A stretch of 64,000 nucleotides of DNA from Candidatus Peregrinibacteria bacterium CG11_big_fil_rev_8_21_14_0_20_49_14 (GCA_002787035.1 PCVP01000016.1:304-64303); one strand, 5' to 3'; positions 25,866-35,063 are shown, counted from the stretch's first letter. The notes: a model not told the origin generated them from the sequence alone. Numbers and translations are program-made.

Positions 25866-27136
25866 ACTTCTCTCGCTGTCTCTATTTTTACAATTTTTGC
25901 GCCTAAGCTACGCAGTTTTTCATCGAGACGGTCGTACCCTCTCTCTATATAGCGAACATCGGTAATCGTTGTTTCTCCTTCCGCACAGAGTGCGGCGATA
26001 ACCATGGCAGCCCCTGCGCGAATGTCGTTACTGGCAACCGTACGGCTTCGTAGGGGAGTGGGCCCGATAATCAGCGCTTCGTGAGAGTTCAGTACCTCCA
26101 CATGCGCTCCCATCTTTTCCAGTTCGTACAGATATGCCATACGCCCTTCGAACAGTCGCTCGAAAATACGACTGACTCCCTTGGCCTGCGTAAGTGCCAC
26201 TCCCATTGGTGCCTGCAAGTCGGTTGGGAAGCCCGGGAAAATATTGGTTTTTACATTCAGTGATTGCAGCGAAGAAATCTCACCGTCTACAAAAAGCACT
26301 CCTTCGTCGTTGTACTTACATATCCCACCAAGTCGTTGAATCGTATCTAAGAAAGAAAGCAAATGTTCCGGGTCCGTGCCGTGCAAACGCACTTTTCCTT
26401 TCGTCACCAATGCGGCAATAACAAGGCACCCCGCTTCGAGGTAATCGAATGGTACGGTTGCAGATACGCACTGCAATGACTTCTTTCCCCGAACAACAAC
26501 AGTGTGCGTTCCTATGCCCTCGACCTCCGCACCCATATCTCGGGCCATCATCTCCACTGCTTGCACGTGAGGTTCTGCGGCTGCGATATCTATGCGGGTT
26601 TCACCTTCCAGGAGTGCTGCTGCAAGAACAGCGTTCTCTGTGGCAGTGACAGAGAACTCAGGCAGTACTATGCGACCGGGTCGCAGTTCCCCCTGCAAAT
26701 GCAGTACTTCCTCCGTACTCATATTCTGAGCACCGAGTTGCTCCAACGCTCCGATATGCGCTCCGACAGGACGCTTCCCGAGTACGCATCCGCCGGGATA
26801 CGCCATTTCCACCACTCCAAACCTGGCCAGAAGAGGACCAAGCAGTACGATGGATCCGCGTAACTTGGAAACAAACTCGGATGAAATAGGCTTACTTTGC
26901 AGGTTGTGTGTGCGTATGCGTACCGTGCCGTTTTGAAACGATGTCTCCCCACCGAGAAATTCAAGGATGGAAAGCATGGAACGTACGTCTCGCAAGTCCG
27001 GCACGTTATGCAGTACCGTCTCTCCGCTACAGAGAACGGACCCTGCCATCATGGGAAGAGCGGCATTTTTCGAGCCGCCTATGGTCACATCTCCGCGAAG
27101 CGCGGTGCCACCCTGTACTCTGTATTGAATATCCAT
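25862..27136 (-). CDS. murA: UDP-N-acetylglucosamine 1-carboxyvinyltransferase
   Basis: First committed step of peptidoglycan synthesis: transfers enolpyruvate from PEP to UDP-GlcNAc. The 424-residue EPT fold shows GGSKNAALPMMAG (~20-32) and the catalytic Cys at ~117 in PGGCVLGKRPVGAHI, so it is the fosfomycin-sensitive Cys type. The ATG at 27136 is 9 nt after TATACT (27146-27151). An open frame 43 codons further upstream is not homologous to anything I recognise and is rejected. lspA lies 67 bases upstream on the same strand. Confidence 0.97.
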   Translation of the reverse strand: MDIQYRVQGGTALRGDVTIGGSKNAALPMMAGSVLCSGETVLHNVPDLRDVRSMLSILEFLGGETSFQNGTVRIRTHNLQSKPISSEFVSKLRGSIVLLGPLLARFGVVEMAYPGGCVLGKRPVGAHIGALEQLGAQNMSTEEVLHLQGELRPGRIVLPEFSVTATENAVLAAALLEGETRIDIAAAEPHVQAVEMMARDMGAEVEGIGTHTVVVRGKKSLQCVSATVPFDYLEAGCLVIAALVTKGKVRLHGTDPEHLLSFLDTIQRLGGICKYNDEGVLFVDGEISSLQSLNVKTNIFPGFPTDLQAPMGVALTQAKGVSRIFERLFEGRMAYLYELEKMGAHVEVLNSHEALIIGPTPLRSRTVASNDIRAGAAMVIAALCAEGETTITDVRYIERGYDRLDEKLRSLGAKIVKIETAREV

Positions 27137-27203
27137 GAGGCTAGAAGTATAGCGTATGCGCAAGTAACGGAAACAGACATCGAAGATATTCTGCACCCAC
27201 CTT

Positions 27204-27644
27204 TTACGACTCCATATTCGCTTTCTTCCGTATAAGAAGCATTTCCAGCAATAAGAGAGCCACACCGATTGTTATGCAGCTATCCGCCGTATTGAAGATA
27301 GGAAAAGTGCCAATTTGAAATAAATCGGTCACTTTGCCATCTAAGAATCTGTCGACGATATTTGCCATGCCACCACCAAGAATGAGCCCGAATCCGAGTG
27401 CACTCTCTCTGCTCTTTGCTGTACGAAGAGCCATGGAAAAAAGCACCGTGACCGCCACCGCAATCAGCAATGGCTCAAAGAGCCCTAATTCAAGCCCAAA
27501 AGCCACTCCGGAATTCTTAGATGGAGTAAGCCCTACCGCAGAACCAATAATGGGAATTCGCTCATGTAAATAGCGCTCAGTAAGCAATGTGGATATCACG
27601 CTTCCGATAAAACTGACGGCCGTTGTACCCCAAAAAAGACGCAT
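27204..27644 (-). CDS. lspA: Lipoprotein signal peptidase
   Basis: Membrane aspartyl protease that removes signal peptides from prolipoproteins. 146 residues with four transmembrane segments. The catalytic aspartates sit in GGMANIVDRFLDG and IFNTADSCITIG, and the conserved KNSGVAFG loop is present. TACAAT (27655-27660) is 10 nt before the ATG. The gene is divergent from nusA, sharing a short promoter region. Confidence 0.95.
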   Translation of the reverse strand: MRLFWGTTAVSFIGSVISTLLTERYLHERIPIIGSAVGLTPSKNSGVAFGLELGLFEPLLIAVAVTVLFSMALRTAKSRESALGFGLILGGGMANIVDRFLDGKVTDLFQIGTFPIFNTADSCITIGVALLLLEMLLIRKKANMES

Positions 27645-27672
27645 ATTCTGCCGTATTGTACCCCCTCCGCAC

Positions 27673-27700
27673 TTGATTTACCCCTTAAAAGGGGTACAAT
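27673..27700 (+). promoter_or_regulatory. nusA promoter with 16-bp palindromic spacer
   Basis: TTGATT (27673-27678) and TACAAT (27695-27700) are 16 nt apart. The spacer and its edges form a perfect palindrome, ACCCCTTAAAAGGGGT (27680-27695), a candidate operator placed where a bound repressor would block RNA polymerase. The divergent lspA -10 is 35 bases away. Confidence 0.6.
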
Positions 27701-27801
27701 AGATTTGACCGTTGATGATGATCAATTTTCACTGCTTCAGTTCTTACTGAAACGGTGGTTTTCCAGTCAGTTGTCTTTTCCATTCTTTTCAATCCCGCAC
27801 T

Positions 27802-29106
27802 ATGCGCGCCTCATTCATAGCAGCCATTAACCAGATTTGTTCCGAAAAAAACGTCAGCCCCGAACAGGTGCTGGAGGCCATCAAACAAGCCATTGCCACC
27901 GCGTACCGCAAAGACTTCGGTAATCGTGAGCAGGAAATTCGTGTGGAACTCGAAGAGGGAAGAGATATGCCAACTATCCTTCTTATTAAAGAAGTGGTGG
28001 ACGAGGTGGAAAACGACAACTTCGAAATTAGCCTCGACGATGCACGAAAAATGAAAAAAGATGTCGATACGGGAGATGAGCTGGAAATAGATGTGACTCC
28101 TACGGGATACGGACGAATTGCGGCGCAAGCTGCGAAGCAGGTTATTTTGCAAAAACTCCAGGAGGCGGAGAAGCAGAGTTTGTACGAAATGTTCAAAGAT
28201 CGCGAGGAAGAACTTCTTACGGCCACCGTTACAAAAGTGGAACCGAACTGGGTAACACTGGAAATAGAAGGCATGACTGTCAGTCTTCCGTGGAAAGAGC
28301 AAATTCCCGGTGAGCATTACTACACGGGAAAGCGTATTCGCGTATACCTCGATACGGTGGAACTTACGGGAAAAGGACCTCAGTTACGTATTTCACGTAC
28401 GCACCGAGGATTGGTTCGCAAGCTGCTCGAATTGGAAATTCCCGAGGTACGCAATGGTGATGTTGAAATTAAGGCTATCGCACGAGACCCGGGCTTCCGT
28501 AGCAAAGTGGCTGTTGCAAGTTCGGATCCTCGAATTGATCCTATCGGTGCGTGTGTCGGTCAGAAGGGTGTGCGCATTCAGTCGGTTATGGAAGAGTTGA
28601 ACGGAGAACGTGTGGATATGATTGAATGGTCCGAAGACCCCATTCGTCTTATTTCAACGGCACTGCAACCTGCGGCAATTTCCGCAGTTATCATCGTAAA
28701 CAACGAAGAGGGTGTGGACGTAGAAGGACGAAGAATTAAAAAGCGTGCCGCTGTGTTCGTGGAAGAAGCACAACGCCCCATGGCAATCGGAAAGAAGGGG
28801 CAAAATATTCGTCTGGCCACGGAGCTTTCGGGCTATGAACTGGATATGTACAACTACGAAGAACTCCCGGCCTTCAAGGCAAAGCTGGCAGAGCTTACAG
28901 GCTTGGATAACATCCAGATAAAGGAATTGGCATTGGAAGATGCCGAAGAAGGAGAAGATGCTCCTGCGCCTGCAAAAGCCGCTCCCAAAGCAAAAAAGGA
29001 AGAAACACCTGCGGAAAAAGAAGATGCTGTCGCTGAAACCGAGGAAGCAAGCATCGGGCCCGTTGCGGAGGAAGCCACAGAAGAAACAGAAGAAACCAAG
29101 GAATAA
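27802..29106 (+). CDS. nusA: Transcription termination/antitermination protein NusA
   Basis: RNA polymerase elongation factor. Domain order over 434 residues: NusA N-terminal domain (1-~130), S1 (~133-200), KH1 (~230-285, VGQKGVRIQSVMEEL) and KH2 (~300-350, IGKKGQNIRLATEL). A Glu/Ala/Lys-rich acidic tail of about 60 residues takes the place of the acidic repeats of E. coli NusA. The 100-base leader is pyrimidine-rich just before the ATG and has no Shine-Dalgarno site. The exonuclease gene follows after 17 bases. Confidence 0.96.
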   Translation: MRASFIAAINQICSEKNVSPEQVLEAIKQAIATAYRKDFGNREQEIRVELEEGRDMPTILLIKEVVDEVENDNFEISLDDARKMKKDVDTGDELEIDVTPTGYGRIAAQAAKQVILQKLQEAEKQSLYEMFKDREEELLTATVTKVEPNWVTLEIEGMTVSLPWKEQIPGEHYYTGKRIRVYLDTVELTGKGPQLRISRTHRGLVRKLLELEIPEVRNGDVEIKAIARDPGFRSKVAVASSDPRIDPIGACVGQKGVRIQSVMEELNGERVDMIEWSEDPIRLISTALQPAAISAVIIVNNEEGVDVEGRRIKKRAAVFVEEAQRPMAIGKKGQNIRLATELSGYELDMYNYEELPAFKAKLAELTGLDNIQIKELALEDAEEGEDAPAPAKAAPKAKKEETPAEKEDAVAETEEASIGPVAEEATEETEETKE

Positions 29107-29123
29107 CTTCATAGGAAATTACC

Positions 29124-31439
29124 ATGTCCCGATGGCGGCTCACCCGCTACCATCGGTTCATGCAGTTCCCAAATCTTCCGCTCGTTGTCTTAGACACAGA
29201 AACAACAGGACTCGTACCGCGTGTGAATAAAATCATTGAATTTGCATGCGTGCGACTTCGTAACGGAGCGGTGGAAGAAGAGTACGAGCAGCTTATTTCC
29301 GTCGAGGTTGCCATTCCTCCGCAAGTGGAAGTATTGACGCGCATTAAAAATGCGGACCTGGAAGGAAAACCCATATTTGACGATGTCCGAGATGAAATTG
29401 TACGTCGCATCGGAGAAGATACGATCATAGTCGGACAGAATATTCCGTACGACATGGCTATGCTGAAAGCTGAGGGAATAGACCTTTCAGACCGGCCGTG
29501 GATAGATACATCCATGCTCGCATCTCTCGTGTTTCCGAATCTCGAAAGCTATTCTCTGGGGTACGTAAGCACCGTGCTACGACTGAATCATGCTCCTGTA
29601 CACCGCGCACTGGGCGACGTGCATGCGACCATGGAACTGCTTGGCTCTTGCTGGGAACGCCTGTTGGAACTTCCCGATGATATGCGGAAGCAAGCGCAGA
29701 ACCTCATGCAGAAAGCGCCGGAAGGGTACGGAAGGTTTTTCGATGCGTTACCCGCAAGCACCAACAAGAAAGCGCCCGTATGGCTGACAGTAACAAAGCG
29801 CGATGCAGGCGAAGCAAAGGCCGATATTTTCGGCATAGCTCTTACAAAACCGGAGGGTGCCGTCACTCTTATAGAAGAGCCTCCCGCACCCGGCGTACTG
29901 GAGGAAATAATTACGACTGCAGCGGCAGACAGTACTACCGTTCATTGGATTGCAGTGAAGAATTTGGAAGCAACGTGTAAGAGGTTGATTCTACCCGATG
30001 GGGTACGCGTGCTGTCGCCACCGTTCCTGCTGCCGGATCCTGACTCACAAGATGCGCTGCTCGCACAGGAATCTCTGACCGCAGACGAGGCGACGCTCGC
30101 ACTGAAGCTTTTATGGTATTCGCCATCCATGCAATCGGATTTTCCTCTTCATGGAGATGAAATTTCTGTCTGGAATGGCAAAATTGCCTGCACGGAAGAA
30201 TCTCCTGCGTACATACGTCAATTCGAAAATCTTCCCAGTGTCATTCTTTTGGATCACAGGCAATTACTCTCATTTGTAGCGGATCCTGCCCACACAGCGC
30301 ACGGTGCCCTTTCGGAAGATGCGCACATTATTATAGATGATGCTTCCATGCTGGAAGATACCGCGACCAAAGCATACGGCTGGCAATGCGCGGTGCCTTA
30401 CTTGCGCGCCGCTGCGGAAGGAAATGAGGCCCTCACAAAACTGGCCGATATAACCGCCTTGTGGGCGGAACGCACGCGCAACGGGCAGGACATTCGGTAT
30501 CTTGCCGTGAGTGATTTACGTAATCCTGATGTGCAAGGAATGTGTGCCATTCTGGAAGAAGCACTGGCCAACACTGCGCTGCCAAAACTTGCATTACGGC
30601 AGCTTTCTCATCTGCTACAGATACTGCAACCGGAAAATCTGCATGATCGAATCGCATACATTGAAATGCGCTATAACGGAGAACTTCATATTCAGTCCGT
30701 ACCGGAGCGCATCGGAAGTTTTTTACAGCAACACTTGTACGGAACGTACCCCACGAGCCTGCTTATTCCTCCGGGGTCTGCGCAGTCTCTTGCCGAAATA
30801 TTGCCTGTCGGAACCGCAACGACTCTGTATTCCGACATAGTGGCAGATATTCCGTTCGCGCTGAGCTACCCGGAAGACTGCCAACTGGAGTCGCTTCTGC
30901 AAAACCCTTCGGAAGGAAAAAGTATTCTTCTTCTTGGAAGCAAAAGAAGTATAGACGGAGCATACATACAACATGCGGAAGAAATGGAACAGAGAGGTAT
31001 TACACTCATATGCCAAGGGCTGTGTGGTGGAGCGGGTCGTATGAGGGCAAACTTTATCGCGTCGGAAAATACGACGCTCTGGTTACTCACTCCGTGGGCA
31101 TACGAAGGAGTAAGCTTGCCGGAAGGGGAGGCAGACAGGCTGATTATTTTCAGTCTGCCATTCGACCACCCTTCTCATGCGGTTCTCAGCAGAAGAGCAG
31201 AGCACTACCAGAACGCTTTCGAGCAGTATTCGATGGCAAGACTCCTTCATAGACTTTTCCGTCTCCTGCGAACCTTCAGCACACAATGTTCGAAAGGCGC
31301 GAGTGTGCAAATAATGGATGATAGGCTGCGTACAAAAGGGTACGGCAAATACATTCTTTCATTCTTGTCGCAATTTGTTGTGGAACATACGACAGAGAAT
31401 GCGAAAGAAGTACCCGGCCAACCTTCGCTATTTTCGTAA
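29124..31439 (+). CDS. DEDDh exonuclease fused to a decayed DinG-type helicase
   Basis: Residues ~15-185 form a DnaQ-like 3'-5' exonuclease with intact motifs: VVLDTETTG (D24, E26), VGQNIPYDMAML and HRALGDVHA. The rest follows the DinG/XPD layout in weakened form: ILLDHRQLLSFV matches the NHxLL segment, HIIIDDASMLED (~400) sits where DEAH is expected, and motifs near ICQGLCGGAGRMRANF, WAYEGVSLPEGEADRLIIFSLPF and KGYGKYILSFLSQ match the C-terminal half. No Walker A GxGKT is present and the QxxGRxxR motif is not conserved. The exonuclease is probably active; the motor probably is not. An in-frame ATG at 29160 is an alternative start. Confidence 0.8.
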   Translation: MSRWRLTRYHRFMQFPNLPLVVLDTETTGLVPRVNKIIEFACVRLRNGAVEEEYEQLISVEVAIPPQVEVLTRIKNADLEGKPIFDDVRDEIVRRIGEDTIIVGQNIPYDMAMLKAEGIDLSDRPWIDTSMLASLVFPNLESYSLGYVSTVLRLNHAPVHRALGDVHATMELLGSCWERLLELPDDMRKQAQNLMQKAPEGYGRFFDALPASTNKKAPVWLTVTKRDAGEAKADIFGIALTKPEGAVTLIEEPPAPGVLEEIITTAAADSTTVHWIAVKNLEATCKRLILPDGVRVLSPPFLLPDPDSQDALLAQESLTADEATLALKLLWYSPSMQSDFPLHGDEISVWNGKIACTEESPAYIRQFENLPSVILLDHRQLLSFVADPAHTAHGALSEDAHIIIDDASMLEDTATKAYGWQCAVPYLRAAAEGNEALTKLADITALWAERTRNGQDIRYLAVSDLRNPDVQGMCAILEEALANTALPKLALRQLSHLLQILQPENLHDRIAYIEMRYNGELHIQSVPERIGSFLQQHLYGTYPTSLLIPPGSAQSLAEILPVGTATTLYSDIVADIPFALSYPEDCQLESLLQNPSEGKSILLLGSKRSIDGAYIQHAEEMEQRGITLICQGLCGGAGRMRANFIASENTTLWLLTPWAYEGVSLPEGEADRLIIFSLPFDHPSHAVLSRRAEHYQNAFEQYSMARLLHRLFRLLRTFSTQCSKGASVQIMDDRLRTKGYGKYILSFLSQFVVEHTTENAKEVPGQPSLFS

Positions 31440-31443
31440 GAAA

Positions 31444-31469
31444 TAGCCCCGGCAAAGCTGCCGGGGCTA
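31444..31469 (+). terminator. Terminator-like hairpin after the exonuclease gene
   Basis: TAGCCCCGGCA and TGCCGGGGCTA form a perfect 11-bp GC-rich stem around AAGC, 4 bases after the stop. No T-run follows on either strand, so termination may depend on the stem or serve both converging genes. Confidence 0.55.
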
Positions 31470-31498
31470 CGTGTCGCTCATCACTTCGTCTTCGTGGG

Positions 31499-31645
31499 TT
31501 ACTTCTGTTGCGTGTCCATCTGGTTTGCAACGTTACCAAAGACATCTTTGGTCTTCCGGCCGAGAGGCCTGAAAATGTGCGTCGCAATCACGACGACCAC
31601 AACAACGAGAAGTGCGCACCCAACAAGTCTGTCTAAGCGGGTCAT
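31499..31645 (-). CDS. Small single-pass membrane protein, 48 aa
   Basis: Encodes MTRLDRLVGCALLVVVVVV with a single N-terminal membrane helix, followed by a basic/polar tail (GRKTKDVFGNVANQMDTQQK). It has the only textbook Shine-Dalgarno sequence I see in the window (AAGGAGG, 6 nt before the ATG at 31645) and its own strong promoter. The frame extends to 31702, but the ribosome site fixes the start. Unrecognised; the helix-then-amphipathic layout recalls Flp-type pilins or small toxins, without firm support for either. Confidence 0.65.
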   Translation of the reverse strand: MTRLDRLVGCALLVVVVVVIATHIFRPLGRKTKDVFGNVANQMDTQQK

Positions 31646-31718
31646 GATGACCTCCTTAAATGAGCAACTGTCGACAAGCTGCTCGCCCCTGATTCTTTCC
31701 ATGTTTGTCGACTATATA

Positions 31719-31747
31719 ATTATACAATTATTTAATATTTTTGTAAA
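31719..31747 (-). promoter_or_regulatory. Strong promoter in AT-rich island
   Basis: On the minus strand TTTACA (31742-31747) and TATAAT (31719-31724) are exactly 17 nt apart. The surrounding 45 bases are very AT-rich compared with the rest of the window. It drives the 48-residue membrane protein through a leader of about 65 bases. Confidence 0.75.
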
Positions 31748-32083
31748 TTACTCCTGCGGTATGCAGAAAACGCCTCTGTCTTCTCCCCAGTCATTGCAGG
31801 CAGGCAGAAGCTCGCACTGGGACGCCGTACCGTCCGCATACAGAATGTAGTGCGGAGTGTTCAAGCGACACTGCTCTGCGCATTCATGCGGGCTCTCAGC
31901 TCCCTGTGAATAGTTGTATTCCACAGCGATGGGATCTCCTTGGCAGGGATCTCCATCCATAATTGCACTCGGAGAACGGTCATTCTTTGGCAATGCCAAC
32001 GACTGCATAAGCACTATGACAAATACAAAAGAGCATACAACTACGTAGAGCGTGTTCTCGGTATGTAAGTCGCTTTCAGGCAT
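31748..32083 (-). CDS. Membrane-anchored Cys-rich small protein
   Basis: Unrecognised, 111 residues. An N-terminal helix (LYVVVCSFVFVIVLMQSLA, ~12-30) acts as signal anchor. The extracellular part has six cysteines after the membrane segment (DPCQGD, HECAEQC, SQCELLPAC, VFCIP), which suggests a small disulfide-bonded domain. TATACT (32090-32095) is 6 nt before the ATG. It is followed by the small membrane gene with its separate promoter. Confidence 0.6.
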   Translation of the reverse strand: MPESDLHTENTLYVVVCSFVFVIVLMQSLALPKNDRSPSAIMDGDPCQGDPIAVEYNYSQGAESPHECAEQCRLNTPHYILYADGTASQCELLPACNDWGEDRGVFCIPQE

Positions 32084-32101
32084 AAGGAGAGTATACAGGT
32101 G

Positions 32102-33493
32102 CTACCTGCTTTCGCGCATCCAGACTACGAAAAATGTTCTCCAGAGAATCCAGAGATCTAGGAATAGGGACCATTCTTCAATGTATTGGATGTCCAAACG
32201 CACTTCCTCTTCGAAACGAAGATTACTTCTGCCGGATATTTGCGCGAGCCCTGTAATGCCGGGCTTCACCGCAAACACGCGCCGCTGCTGAGGAGAATAG
32301 AGATCCACCTCCGCAGGCAAATGAGGACGCGGACCCACCAGAGACATCTGTCCCACAAACACATTGAGGAGCTGCGGAAGTTCATCGAGGTCGAACCTTC
32401 GCAGAATATGACCGATGCGGGTAATGCGAGGATCGTTCGGTATCTTAAAGAGGGGTCCGTCATTACGCCGGTTGTCTGCAAGCAGTTTCTCTTTCTGCTG
32501 TTCGGCATCTTGTACCATCGACCGGAATTTCAGTACTGGTATGCGGCACCCTGCTTTCTCTCCCACCCGCCAAGACACGAACACAATCGGCCATCCGGAA
32601 TCAACAATAATAACAATGGCAATGAGAAGAAAGAGAGGGGAAAGCACCGCAAGAAGCATGCCGCTTACTGCCATATCGAACGCGCGTTTCCATACGCGCC
32701 CCCATCCGTCCAATGGCGTCGGTTGAAAACGCATCATGGGAAACAGCCCCAAACGCTCCACAGCCAGCTGGTGCGGCACGTCCGCAAATACGGGAGGCAG
32801 AAAGGCGTACCCTATGTGCTGTGAGCGACAGTACTCTATGAGTGTGATTGTTTCGTTACTTTCGGGGTTCGGATCTGTTTGTACCACCAAATCGAGTTTA
32901 TGGTCGGATGACAATGCCGTAAGAGAAGCGAAGTCGGGAAGATGTCCCAAATATTTGTATCGAATGTCTCTGAGGAGAGTATCACGTGCACCCTGCGCTA
33001 TGGGCTGCATTCCCAATGAAACGACGTGCCTTACACCTACGCCCGCACGCAAAAACGATCGCTGTAACAGTACGACTGCCGCACGAGAAGTCAGCACAAA
33101 GAAGGCGATGAAAAACGTCGCGTGTAACAGGAGCACACGAGAGTAAAACAGCTGTTTACGCACCAAAAAATACCACCCAATGACCACCACAATCCAGAGA
33201 GCACTGGCAACGATAATACTCCCGACCTCATTCCATGCGCTGCGCGTACTGCGAAGTGAGTACATATGCAGCAATCCCGCTATGAGGACAAAAAGCACCA
33301 TGCCGGGCAGAGCAAACGAGTGAAAATATACATCTATGGACGGCAGTGTTGTTGCGGGGTCCAGAAGTTGCACACGGGGAATAAGGTCTACGCTTGCTTC
33401 ACGCAAACGGTAGCTAAGAAGAAGCGCAGCCATAACAGCCAATGCATCCAAAGGAATGCGCAGTATGCCGAAAAGTACCTCAGACTTCTTCAC
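32102..33493 (-). CDS. Undecaprenyl-phosphate sugar phosphotransferase (WbaP/WcaJ type)
   Basis: Initiates lipid-linked glycan synthesis by moving a sugar-1-phosphate from a nucleotide sugar to undecaprenyl phosphate. The 463-residue protein has about four N-terminal membrane helices, a CoA-binding_3-like soluble region, a reentrant helix near 275-300, and the catalytic bacterial sugar transferase domain to the C-terminus (VLKFRSMVQDAEQQ, RFDLDELPQLLNV, LVGPRPHLPAEVD, PGITGLAQISGR). It starts with GTG 8 nt after TACACT (33502-33507). It would feed the glycosyltransferases elsewhere in the window. Confidence 0.93.
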   Translation of the reverse strand: MKKSEVLFGILRIPLDALAVMAALLLSYRLREASVDLIPRVQLLDPATTLPSIDVYFHSFALPGMVLFVLIAGLLHMYSLRSTRSAWNEVGSIIVASALWIVVVIGWYFLVRKQLFYSRVLLLHATFFIAFFVLTSRAAVVLLQRSFLRAGVGVRHVVSLGMQPIAQGARDTLLRDIRYKYLGHLPDFASLTALSSDHKLDLVVQTDPNPESNETITLIEYCRSQHIGYAFLPPVFADVPHQLAVERLGLFPMMRFQPTPLDGWGRVWKRAFDMAVSGMLLAVLSPLFLLIAIVIIVDSGWPIVFVSWRVGEKAGCRIPVLKFRSMVQDAEQQKEKLLADNRRNDGPLFKIPNDPRITRIGHILRRFDLDELPQLLNVFVGQMSLVGPRPHLPAEVDLYSPQQRRVFAVKPGITGLAQISGRSNLRFEEEVRLDIQYIEEWSLFLDLWILWRTFFVVWMRESR

Positions 33494-33578
33494 AAGATAG
33501 CAGTGTACTACAGCTTACGCGTATGATCCGTAAAATATGAGCGAAGTGGAAATACCCGACAAAAGCAGTATTGCTTAC

Positions 33579-35063
33579 TTATTCGACACACATAAATCCA
33601 AATCGTCCTTCCAGTCTTCTGTTCACGCGATCGAGCATCTTTTCATCGCTTTTAAACCACCGCATTACCCTATCGCACACCCTTCCTTTAAATGATTCAC
33701 TTACCACTTCTCGCACCGGAATTGCGCGATTTTGAGAATTGTTTTGCTGCAAAACATGTGCATTCAGACGATTTTGGATACGTTGTACTTCGGGTGAAAC
33801 AATATCTTCTTGTTGACGCTCCACAGTTCGCACGGCCATTTTAGATGGTGTCATATCCACCTTTACCACAGGTTCATCGCTCTCCGGAGCAGCCCCTTTA
33901 AGAGCCTCTTGTGCTTGCCTGGCGCGAAGTAGTTGTAAGCGTGCCGCCTTTCCCGCACCACCATGACTTCCCGTACCTGTGGTCGGAGAAGATGTTGATG
34001 CTAAATCTGCCGTATCCGTACTTGCCAATGCATCTTGTGCATCTGTAAATGTGATAGTGATAAGCTGACCGTTTGCTGCTTCCAGAGTACCGTTTTCCGA
34101 TGTGGGACTGGAATTTGCAGACGGTATGGAACCTGTAAATTGCGCAGAAGTATTATTTGTTTCTGTAAGCGTGACGGTTTCGGAGTCTCCGTTACCGAGT
34201 GATACGGTAATGGAAACCGTATCTTGCGCCGTACCACTGATGTTTTCATCCTGTTCTGTGAGGCTGAAGTAGACCGTCGCACCGAGCGGAAAACTGGATT
34301 GTGCCGCAAGGTACGTACTGTCACTCACAATGAAACTTGTTGCAGTATGCGTAACTTTTCCTGTGCCTTCGTTGAGAGTTGCGAAGTTTATAATGCTTGC
34401 ACCTGTGGCAAAGAGTGTATTGCTGCCAAGCGCCAACGTGGAACCCGTATTAATCTGTACCGTGCCGGTCACACTGTGATTACTGGAAAATGTGGTACTC
34501 GTACCGGAGGCAATGGTGATACTTGCAATGGTTGCATTGTTCGTATCGACTGTTTGTGTGCCTCCATTAAATACAAAAGTGCCTGTTGCAGTAAAAGTAA
34601 CCCCTGCAGAAATCGCAAGACTTCCCGAAAGAGTCACGGTATTTTGCAGCCCTGTGACCGTACCTCCTGTTTGTGTAAAGTTACCTGATGTATTGATTCT
34701 TGCATTACCACCCGTAAACGTACCTCCTCCTATGCTTATACCGGAAGACCCGACTGTCAGAGTGCCCGTACCCTGTAGCACCGCACCGGTCCAAACATTA
34801 TTCAGCTCGATACCTCCGACATTCACAGCACTTCGAATAGTCACTGTCGACCCGCTGTAGCTAAAAATAGCCGTATCGGATGCTCCCGGCACACTCGCTC
34901 CCGTCGCCCCCTTCGGGGAAGTAGACCAGTTGTTCGTGTCTTCCCATCGATCACTGTTATTTACCGCACCGACCCAGTGACGATCTGCGGCATACGCAGT
35001 GGAAGAAAGGAGCATGAGTCCCGTCACTCCGAAGAGCGTGGGAAAAAACTGCCTTCTGTACAT
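33579..35063 (-). CDS. Large secreted β-rich surface protein
   Basis: 494 residues with a signal peptide (MYRRQFFPTLFGVTGLMLLS, cut near AYAADRHW). A motif like DRWEDTNNWSTSP opens a long Gly/Thr/Ser-rich region of short β-repeats (e.g. TLTVGSSGISIGGGTFTGG), typical of β-helix or passenger-type adhesins. A helical basic C-terminal part (AARLQLLRARQAQEALKG, later CDRVMRWFKSDEKML) follows. No membrane anchor or LPXTG is visible. The start is placed at the second ATG so the signal peptide is compact; an ATG five codons upstream is possible. The function is probably surface adhesion or structure. Confidence 0.65.
   Translation of the reverse strand: MYRRQFFPTLFGVTGLMLLSSTAYAADRHWVGAVNNSDRWEDTNNWSTSPKGATGASVPGASDTAIFSYSGSTVTIRSAVNVGGIELNNVWTGAVLQGTGTLTVGSSGISIGGGTFTGGNARINTSGNFTQTGGTVTGLQNTVTLSGSLAISAGVTFTATGTFVFNGGTQTVDTNNATIASITIASGTSTTFSSNHSVTGTVQINTGSTLALGSNTLFATGASIINFATLNEGTGKVTHTATSFIVSDSTYLAAQSSFPLGATVYFSLTEQDENISGTAQDTVSITVSLGNGDSETVTLTETNNTSAQFTGSIPSANSSPTSENGTLEAANGQLITITFTDAQDALASTDTADLASTSSPTTGTGSHGGAGKAARLQLLRARQAQEALKGAAPESDEPVVKVDMTPSKMAVRTVERQQEDIVSPEVQRIQNRLNAHVLQQNNSQNRAIPVREVVSESFKGRVCDRVMRWFKSDEKMLDRVNRRLEGRFGFMCVE

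Noticed and set aside
27137..27265. 43-codon N-terminal extension of murA
   Set aside because: The extra residues are unlike any MurA, and a -10 box with good spacing marks the ATG at 27136.
34224..34860. Long + strand frames opposite the secreted β-rich protein
   Set aside because: They mirror a low-complexity Thr/Ser/Gly coding region and have no signal or domain of their own.
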